A stretch of DNA of 20,239 nucleotides from an uncultured Desulfobulbaceae bacterium (GTDB taxonomy: Bacteria > Desulfobacterota > Desulfobulbia > Desulfobulbales > Desulfobulbaceae): NCBI GenBank assembly GCA_945787305.1, contig CALZIH010000066.1:1-20239 (forward strand). The letters run 5' to 3'. Below are positions 14,757 to 20,239 of the stretch, one piece after another. How positions within the stretch are numbered: position 1 is the first letter of the stretch; the number at the start of each line of letters is the position of its first letter. The notes below the pieces were generated by a model. That model searched no databases. It was not told the origin of the DNA and was given only the letters and a program-made list of their open reading frames with translations. The position numbers and the translations under genes are program-made.

Positions 14757-14820
14757 TGGAAGCATTAACTTCAGCTGAACACGTTACATCATCAAGGTAG
14801 CCATCCGAACGGCCCCCGAA

Positions 14821-15537
14821 TCAGTCCCGACTCCCGCCAAAAAAATGCAGCAGCATCAGGAAAAGATTAATAAAGTCAAGGTAGAGGGCCAAGGCACCGA
14901 GAATTGCTCCTTTTCGGATGGCAACCTCGCCCTGCTCCATGATACCCTGCTCGCCCATAGTCTTTATTTTCTGTACGTCATATGCCGTCAACCCGACAAA
15001 GACCAGGACACCGATGACGGAGATTGTCCAATACAGGCTGGAGCTCTGTAAAAATATATTGACGATCGAGGCCAGGATGATACCGATCAACCCCATGAAA
15101 AGAAAGGAACCCATACCGGACAGATCCCTTTTCGTCACCATGCCGTACACGGCCATTGCGCCAAACATGCCGGCGGTAATCAAGAAGGTTCCCCCAATTG
15201 AAGCATTGGTATACCGCAGAAAGATTACCGACAGGGTCAACCCGTTTAAGATCGAATAACCTAGGAACAGGCCTGTGGCTGTTCCGGGTTGAATTTTTTC
15301 AATCCGGGCCGAGAGATAAAAGACCATGCCGAGTTCTGCAAGAATCATGATCATAAACAAGGGGCTTGAATATATCGCCATAGCCAAACCGGACTGGGCG
15401 GTAAAATAGGCTACCACCCCTGTCAGGCCCAGGCCGAGCGCCATCCAGTTGAACACCTTGGCAAGAAAAATAGTAGACGCCTCCTGCCGGGCTTGTGAAG
15501 CTGATATTGTAGCAGCTTGATACTGTTGAGTCTCCAT
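14821..15537 (-). CDS. Bax inhibitor-1 / YccA family membrane protein
   Basis: 238 residues from ATG 15537 with ribosome-binding site AAGGAGA. About seven hydrophobic segments follow a polar N-terminus: VFNWMALGLGLTGVVAYF, SSPLFMIMILAELGMVFYL, TATGLFLGYSILNGLTLSVI, GGTFLITAGMFGAMAVYG, GSFLFMGLIGIILASIVNIF, WTISVIGVLVFVGLTAYD and GAILGALALYLDFINLFLML. The pattern AYDVQKIK followed by ALALYLDFINLFL is the BI-1 signature; its acidic residues gate calcium or proton leak in characterised homologues. It acts in the inner membrane; in bacteria the physiological role is poorly defined. It is probably a single-gene transcript, divergent from cooC. Confidence 0.93.
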   Translation of the reverse strand: METQQYQAATISASQARQEASTIFLAKVFNWMALGLGLTGVVAYFTAQSGLAMAIYSSPLFMIMILAELGMVFYLSARIEKIQPGTATGLFLGYSILNGLTLSVIFLRYTNASIGGTFLITAGMFGAMAVYGMVTKRDLSGMGSFLFMGLIGIILASIVNIFLQSSSLYWTISVIGVLVFVGLTAYDVQKIKTMGEQGIMEQGEVAIRKGAILGALALYLDFINLFLMLLHFFGGSRD

Positions 15538-15781
15538 ATACTGTATTCTCCTTGATGCTTTTTATTAACAAGCTGACCGAATCCAACAGAGGACATCAGT
15601 AGCTACTTTCAAGAAATCGAATCCACACACGCAAGTTCTGAACCAATTTCCTGGCAAACAACCGTAGAGTTGCTTATATTTTTTATCACTTCAGGGTCAA
15701 AGGCACGTTATGGCCACCACCCGAACAGTGATTATATTTTAATCAATCTTTCACAGAAGGCAACCGAAACAGGATACGAAA

Positions 15782-16537
15782 ATGAAAATTGCAATCAGCG
15801 GCAAAGGCGGTGTCGGTAAAACTACAATAATGGCGATCTTGGCCGGAGAGCTCAAAAAATCCGGTCGTGAGGTACTGGTCATTGATGCCGACCCAAGTCC
15901 GCATATGGCGGAAACACTGGGAATCAGAGATGCCGGGAAGGCAAAGCCAATTTCCGAGATGACCAAGCTTCTTACCGAACGTTCAGGTAAGACCCCAGGC
16001 TCGCCATTTTACAACTTGAACCCCGAAGTAAATGATATTCTTCATGATTTCATGATCGAGCAGGACGGCATACGATTAATGGTCCTTGGTGCCGTCCAGG
16101 TCGCCGAAGGCGGCTGTGCCTGTCCGGAAAATCATGTCCTGAAGAAAATGCTGAAAAAAATGCTCCTTAGCAATAATGAGGTCATTTTACTGGACATGGA
16201 GGCGGGAGTTGAACATCTTGGCCGGGGAACAGTGGTTGGCGTTGACCAACTGCTCATCGTGGTCATCCCCTCACGCTCCAGTATCCGTACGGCGTTGAAA
16301 ATTAAAAAGATGGCCGACGATGTCCAAATCCCCAAGGTTTCGTTTGTGGGTAACATGGTCCAGGACGAGGAAGACAGGCAATTTCTCACCAGCGCCCTTG
16401 GCGAGGCACCGGTGGCCTTTTTCCCGGACTCCGGGAAAATACGAAAGGCCGAACGTTCGGAAACAGCCGTTATCGATTTAGAAGATGGCCTTGATGAGGC
16501 CCCGCAAGAACTCCTGCAGGCAATATTTAACGATTAA
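15782..16537 (+). CDS. cooC: CooC-type nickel-insertion ATPase
   Basis: 251 residues from ATG 15782 preceded by AGGA. It is a MinD/ParA-fold P-loop ATPase with deviant Walker A KGGVGKTT (8-15, signature lysine K8), VLVIDADPS (31-39) and LLDMEAGVEHLGRG (the switch II region). The CxC motif EGGCACPENH places the cysteines at 112 and 114, the nickel-binding pair of CooC1 as recalled from Carboxydothermus. CooC delivers nickel to the C-cluster of carbon monoxide dehydrogenase in an ATP-dependent way. No cooS, cdh or acs gene is within the window, so the client is elsewhere, or this is a maturation factor for another metalloenzyme. A haem-binding sensor kinase gene is its convergent neighbour. Confidence 0.88.
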   Translation: MKIAISGKGGVGKTTIMAILAGELKKSGREVLVIDADPSPHMAETLGIRDAGKAKPISEMTKLLTERSGKTPGSPFYNLNPEVNDILHDFMIEQDGIRLMVLGAVQVAEGGCACPENHVLKKMLKKMLLSNNEVILLDMEAGVEHLGRGTVVGVDQLLIVVIPSRSSIRTALKIKKMADDVQIPKVSFVGNMVQDEEDRQFLTSALGEAPVAFFPDSGKIRKAERSETAVIDLEDGLDEAPQELLQAIFND

Positions 16538-16577
16538 CGGCAACTATAAATCCCATTACGCCTTTTCAATAAAAAGA

Positions 16578-18662
16578 TTAGCCCTGATCGAGTGAAACAG
16601 ACTTACCCACCGGCAGGTCAACGGTCGCAATGGTCGGCCCGTCCGGTTCACTCTTGAGTGTCAACAGGCCACGATGATCCCTGATAATACCTTTGCTGAT
16701 GCTTAGGCCCAAACCGGTCCCCTTGCCAGGCGGCTTAGTGGTGAAGAGGGTGTCAAAGATGTGATCAATAACATCCTGGTCGATGCCACTGCCCCAGTCG
16801 GTGATTGTTGTTCGCATGATGTCCCTGTCATCGGCAACCATCCTCCTGCTCTTAATTTCCAGCTTTTTCTTCTCAGGGTTTTGCCCCGGAAAACGTTGAT
16901 TGAGGGCATAGGATGCATTTGTCAGCAGGTTGATGAAGACCTGTTGCAGCTGCTGGGGATTACCCCGCAGGAAAGGCAGGTCTTTGGGGACATCGACACT
17001 CAGGTGGATACCATCCTGCTGAAACTGGTGACTGAGCAGTGCAACACTGTCCTCGATGACATCTCCAATGCGTATTTCATCTAGCATTTCATCCCGTTGT
17101 CTGGCAAAGCTGAGCAGGTTGCTCACGATGATCGCTATGCGTTCCCCCTCCTTGATAATTCGCCCCATGATGTCCTTGTGCAAAGGGGCACTTTGTGCCT
17201 CGGGCTCAATGTCGTCGAGTAAAATCTGGGTATAGTTAATAATCCCGTTGATCGGATTGTTGATCTCGTGGGCCACTCCGGCTGCAAGTTCTCCGATCGC
17301 TGCAAGTTGGCCTGCATGCAGCGCCTCGGCTTTTCTAATCTTTTCTTCCGTAATGTCGCGTACAGTGGCAATCAACAACCGATCCTGCCCATGGCGCATT
17401 TCACTTAAAGACATTTCAATGGGAAAGGTAGAGCCGTTGTTACGCATCCCGGTCAACTCCTTCTGCGAACCGACGACACTGCGGATGTCATGACCATTAC
17501 CATCGCTTGCATTCTCCGGTGTGGCCGGGCCGCCTGGAAACTGAATGAGGCTATCGATATGCTTACCGACAATGCCGGCGGACTCATGACCAAACATCCT
17601 GCAGGCTGCGGCATTGAGTGATTCGACAGTGCCGTCTTCCGAGATGGTGATCAACCCATCCAGCATGTTGTCAATAATCGAACGGGTCCTGGCCTCGGCT
17701 TCCTCGCGTTCCCGCATGGATCTGTTAATCCGGTATGAGCCGAAAAAGATACCAAGCAGACCAAGCACCCACAATCCACCATGGGCAAGAGAGAAGATGA
17801 GAATATTCTTTCGGTAAATGGAGAAGAGCAGGCTCATGGGAACCGAGACCGTTATTCCGCCTCGTATATCGCCAAGTTCATAGCCCTCGTGGCATTTCAG
17901 GCAACCGATTTCGGTTATCATTGGCTGCATCAGCATAAGATAGGGTTGACCGTCAACCTCTTCGACGGAGCTGACGTCTGTCTCCCCTTCTTCAAAAGCT
18001 TGCAACGCCTTTGACTCCCAGGCGTTGGCAGCATTTTCCTCGCGGATCGGATCAAGACTCGTAATGTGACCCAGGGCACTGTGGGGGCTCGCCTTAATTT
18101 CATAGACCTGACGGATCATGTACTCCGGATTCACCAGGGTGAGGGGTACCCCTGTGGCGGTTGTCCCTGTCGATTCAGGCAGGTGTTTCAGATAGGGGTT
18201 AGGCGGTGTGGTCTCTGATACCGGAACATATACACCTTTATGGTTTGTCGCCCAATGATAATAAGCCAGATCTTTATCAAAAATAGTCCGGGCCTCACTG
18301 GTTGCTACCGCTATACTCTCCTGTTTTTGCCGCTCGATGTTCCAGGTTAATGAGGAGATAACGACAATGGTCCAGCAACCGGCAAACAACCAGGCATTTT
18401 TCCCGAACTTGACCTTTTCCGGCACCGACGTTGCGTCCTTGATGCGGCTCTCAAGGCAAAAACAGATAATAATGGTGAGCACGGCTAATATGCCGCCGGT
18501 GACAAGATATTCGCTGGAAAAGACAAAGGTTTCGGGGTGCACCGTCATCTTGATCAGGCTGCTGAGGGAGCCCATAAAGATGAAGAGAAAAAAGTAGAGT
18601 GTATAACGTATTGAACGTTTGGAAGGGAGGAGCTGTTGTAAGCGTCGCAAGATGTTGTTCAT
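16578..18662 (-). CDS. Membrane sensor histidine kinase with periplasmic c-type haem domain
   Basis: 694 residues from ATG 18662; the ribosome-binding site is weak. Three N-terminal hydrophobic segments (about 20-38, 52-70, 91-107) precede a periplasmic domain (about 110-285) that resembles the DUF3365/Tll0287-like family and ends with a haem c site CLKCH (254-258). A further membrane segment (287-309) leads to PAS (about 325-440), the HisKA box with phosphoacceptor H465 (GVAHEINNP) and the GHKL ATPase (N-box NLLTNASYALN, DWGSGID, GTGLGLSISKG). Haem suggests sensing of redox state or a gas such as NO, CO or O2 (inference). No response regulator is adjacent. It is convergent with cooC, 40 bases away, which is suggestive of a CO link but not proof. 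Confidence 0.92.
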   Translation of the reverse strand: MNNILRRLQQLLPSKRSIRYTLYFFLFIFMGSLSSLIKMTVHPETFVFSSEYLVTGGILAVLTIIICFCLESRIKDATSVPEKVKFGKNAWLFAGCWTIVVISSLTWNIERQKQESIAVATSEARTIFDKDLAYYHWATNHKGVYVPVSETTPPNPYLKHLPESTGTTATGVPLTLVNPEYMIRQVYEIKASPHSALGHITSLDPIREENAANAWESKALQAFEEGETDVSSVEEVDGQPYLMLMQPMITEIGCLKCHEGYELGDIRGGITVSVPMSLLFSIYRKNILIFSLAHGGLWVLGLLGIFFGSYRINRSMREREEAEARTRSIIDNMLDGLITISEDGTVESLNAAACRMFGHESAGIVGKHIDSLIQFPGGPATPENASDGNGHDIRSVVGSQKELTGMRNNGSTFPIEMSLSEMRHGQDRLLIATVRDITEEKIRKAEALHAGQLAAIGELAAGVAHEINNPINGIINYTQILLDDIEPEAQSAPLHKDIMGRIIKEGERIAIIVSNLLSFARQRDEMLDEIRIGDVIEDSVALLSHQFQQDGIHLSVDVPKDLPFLRGNPQQLQQVFINLLTNASYALNQRFPGQNPEKKKLEIKSRRMVADDRDIMRTTITDWGSGIDQDVIDHIFDTLFTTKPPGKGTGLGLSISKGIIRDHRGLLTLKSEPDGPTIATVDLPVGKSVSLDQG

Positions 18663-18745
18663 GGTATCTCTGGCGACAGCAGGGATTGATGAAAAAACAA
18701 AGGATTGTTTTTCATACGCATCTCACAGTATAGGCTAAAGAGATC

Positions 18746-18786
18746 ATTGTCGATGTTGTAAAAAGCCTCGCCACCGACGGCGGAAA
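18746..18786 (+). repeat. Dispersed hairpin repeat, copy 4
   Basis: A more diverged copy of the 96-149 core: ATTGTCGATGTTGTAAAAAGCC then TCGCCACCGACGGCGGAAA. The right arm is intact; the left arm has changes that weaken the hairpin. It lies 83 bases upstream of the kinase start. Confidence 0.65.
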
Positions 18787-18942
18787 ACGATAACGATAGC
18801 CATGGCAAAAAAATGAATGGCCGATCATTTCCTGTGTACACAAATATATTTTTACATGCTAAGCAATGATTTTCTCAGAAAAATACCACTGACAAAAAAC
18901 TCAACCACCAGGGGGAGAGATAGGCGGGAGGGGACAGGAACA

Positions 18943-18960
18943 GCATATCGAAAGATATGC
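18943..18960. repeat. Perfect hairpin with GAAA loop
   Basis: GCATATC, GAAA, GATATGC: a perfect 7-bp stem closed by a GNRA-type loop. No T-run follows. The word GATATGC recurs at 18999-19005. It may be part of a structured RNA or a regulator site; function unknown. Confidence 0.4.
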
Positions 18961-19334
18961 AACATTTTGCGAGAAAAGCAGATAATGTTGAGAATTTCGA
19001 GATATGCGGAAAAAATTTAACACGATGCATAAATCGTATACCTGGTAAAAATACCCATCAGTAAACCAGTATTTATATCTGTAGACGAGTAATAGATTTA
19101 TAAGTAGTATTTCTCTGTGAAACCATACGGCGTCTGGATGTTTACTTTTCATTCATGCATTTTACACCATATTGGTCAATTTCCAGCCTCCACCTCATAA
19201 TGCTCAGAATGGGCATAATTTATATTTCGAGAGCAATCATTAAGGGTATAACGCACGACTTTACAATAGCGTAACGCTTGAAGACTCTTGAATAGCCGAT
19301 AACTGCTTAACAACTCATTGGTGATGTGAATCAG

Positions 19335-20239
19335 ATGGCCAGAACAAAAATAATTGCGACCCTGGGGCCGGCAACAGCCGACAAAGCCATCATTGAACGA
19401 CTGATACTGCTAGGGGTTAATGTTTTTCGCCTCAATTTCAGCCATGGTGACCACGCCTTTCATGCCCGGCTGATCAACGATACCCGAAGCATTGCAGAAC
19501 AGCTCAACAGACCGATAGCCCTGCTTCAGGATATTTCCGGGCCCAAAATCCGGGTACAACCGATGGAACCTCTGCAGTTGACTGAAGGCGAGCTGCTCAC
19601 TATCTGGAGGAAAAAACCTCCCAAATGGGAACAGCATTGTATTTCCATCAACTATCCCAAAATACTTGAAGGGGTTTCTATTGGTGATCAAATTTATTTT
19701 GCCGACGGCACCATACGTTCCGCGGTTGAAGAGGTTGATTCAGACAAGGTCACGATAAGAATCTTAACCGGGGGAAAACTCACCAGCGGAAAAGGGGTGA
19801 ATCTGCCTGTTGGTCAGATAAAGTTGTCTGCGATCACCGCAAAAGACAGAAAAGATATTCTCTTTGGTCTATCCCAGAAAATTGATCTGATAGCGCTTTC
19901 TTTTGTTCAATCTGCCGACGACATTCGACAGGCTAAAGAACTTGTACAGAATGAAGGCGGCAATACGCCCGTTTTTGCCAAAATAGAAAAAAGCTCGGCC
20001 CTGGAAAACATTGACGAGATTATCCTGGAAGCGGACGGTTTGATGGTCGCCAGAGGGGACCTGGGCGTAGAGATGGGACCCTATGTCATTCCTGTTATGC
20101 AGAAGCAGATCATTGCAAAGGCGCGGGAAAAGGGTCTGCCGGTGATCATTGCCACCCAGATGTTGATGTCGATGGTGTCCTCGCCCTACCCCACTCGGGC
20201 AGAGGTCTCTGACATTGCCAATGCGGTCCTGGATGGTGC
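19335..20239 (+). CDS. pyk: Pyruvate kinase, 5' part (runs off the window)
   Basis: 301 complete codons from ATG 19335 to the window edge, about two thirds of a normal pyruvate kinase; the ribosome-binding site is weak. It converts phosphoenolpyruvate and ADP to pyruvate and ATP. Seen: RTKIIATLGPAT, VFRLNFSHGDH, LLQDISGPKIRV, the B domain (about 70-165), KIEKSSALENIDEII, VARGDLGVE (catalytic metal-binding block), and IIATQMLMSMVSSPYPTRAEVSDIANAV. The usual QMLESM reads QMLMSM here, an unusual change of a conserved glutamate. The C-terminal regulatory domain lies outside the window. A second, standard pyruvate kinase may exist elsewhere. Confidence 0.93.
   Translation, partial: MARTKIIATLGPATADKAIIERLILLGVNVFRLNFSHGDHAFHARLINDTRSIAEQLNRPIALLQDISGPKIRVQPMEPLQLTEGELLTIWRKKPPKWEQHCISINYPKILEGVSIGDQIYFADGTIRSAVEEVDSDKVTIRILTGGKLTSGKGVNLPVGQIKLSAITAKDRKDILFGLSQKIDLIALSFVQSADDIRQAKELVQNEGGNTPVFAKIEKSSALENIDEIILEADGLMVARGDLGVEMGPYVIPVMQKQIIAKAREKGLPVIIATQMLMSMVSSPYPTRAEVSDIANAVLDG

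Larger units (their letters stand above)
18663..19334. other. Gene-poor intergenic stretch before pyk
   Basis: 672 bases without a credible coding frame. It holds repeat copy 4 (18746-18786), a hairpin at 18943-18960, and a TATAAC at 19247-19252 that might be a pyk -10 box, though only a poor -35 sequence accompanies it. The region is AT-rich, with a purine-rich tract (GGGGGAGAG...GGGAGGGGA) at about 18910-18938. No riboswitch consensus was recognised. Confidence 0.45.

Overview
The window looks like chromosomal DNA of a strictly anaerobic member of the Desulfobacterota, probably Desulfobulbales-like. This is inferred from gene content: a predicted selenoprotein carrying a tetraheme cytochrome domain, a haem-binding sensor kinase, a CooC-type nickel-insertion ATPase, a stand-alone IMP cyclohydrolase (PurH without its transformylase half), a FolE2-type GTP cyclohydrolase and a DHH-family inorganic pyrophosphatase. 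No rRNA, tRNA, insertion sequence, prophage or CRISPR array was recognised.

Layout. 1-797 has no convincing gene but holds two copies of a dispersed hairpin repeat, a small tandem repeat and a terminator-like hairpin. 798-4015 (minus) is a tight four-gene operon purH-purN-pyrR-histidine kinase, with a further copy of the repeat just inside its predicted 5' leader. hslR (minus) and folE2 (plus) diverge at about 4.7 kb. folE2 and gabD converge with overlapping stop codons at 5639-5642. gabD diverges from a PilZ gene, which converges on a GAF/adenylate cyclase gene (7758-9287). rarA (9584-10821) is broken by an internal deletion and frameshift. Its remnant 3' end overlaps the start of a selenoprotein gene (10802-12409). 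Next come ppaC (minus), a secreted protein of unknown function (plus), a Bax-inhibitor-1 family membrane protein (minus), cooC (plus), a large c-type-haem sensor kinase (minus), a gene-poor stretch with a fourth copy of the repeat, and the 5' part of a pyruvate kinase gene cut by the window end.

The main discovery is at 10802-12409. An in-frame TGA at 10946-10948 lies in a Cys-Gly-Sec motif of a UshA-like protein. A signal peptide and ribosome-binding site lie upstream, more than 480 open codons ending in four CxxCH haem sites lie downstream, and a hairpin with a GGTCT apical loop sits 19-23 nt after the TGA. A naive gene caller would start this gene at GTG 11018 and lose the signal peptide and the probable active site. 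The phosphoesterase metal ligands appear eroded, which suggests a periplasmic redox protein rather than a nucleotidase.

Other points of interest: a cyclase whose receiver domain lacks the phosphoacceptor, a histidine kinase with cysteine clusters encoded in a nucleotide-synthesis operon, a CooC with no visible CO dehydrogenase partner beside a haem sensor kinase, and the repeat family itself.
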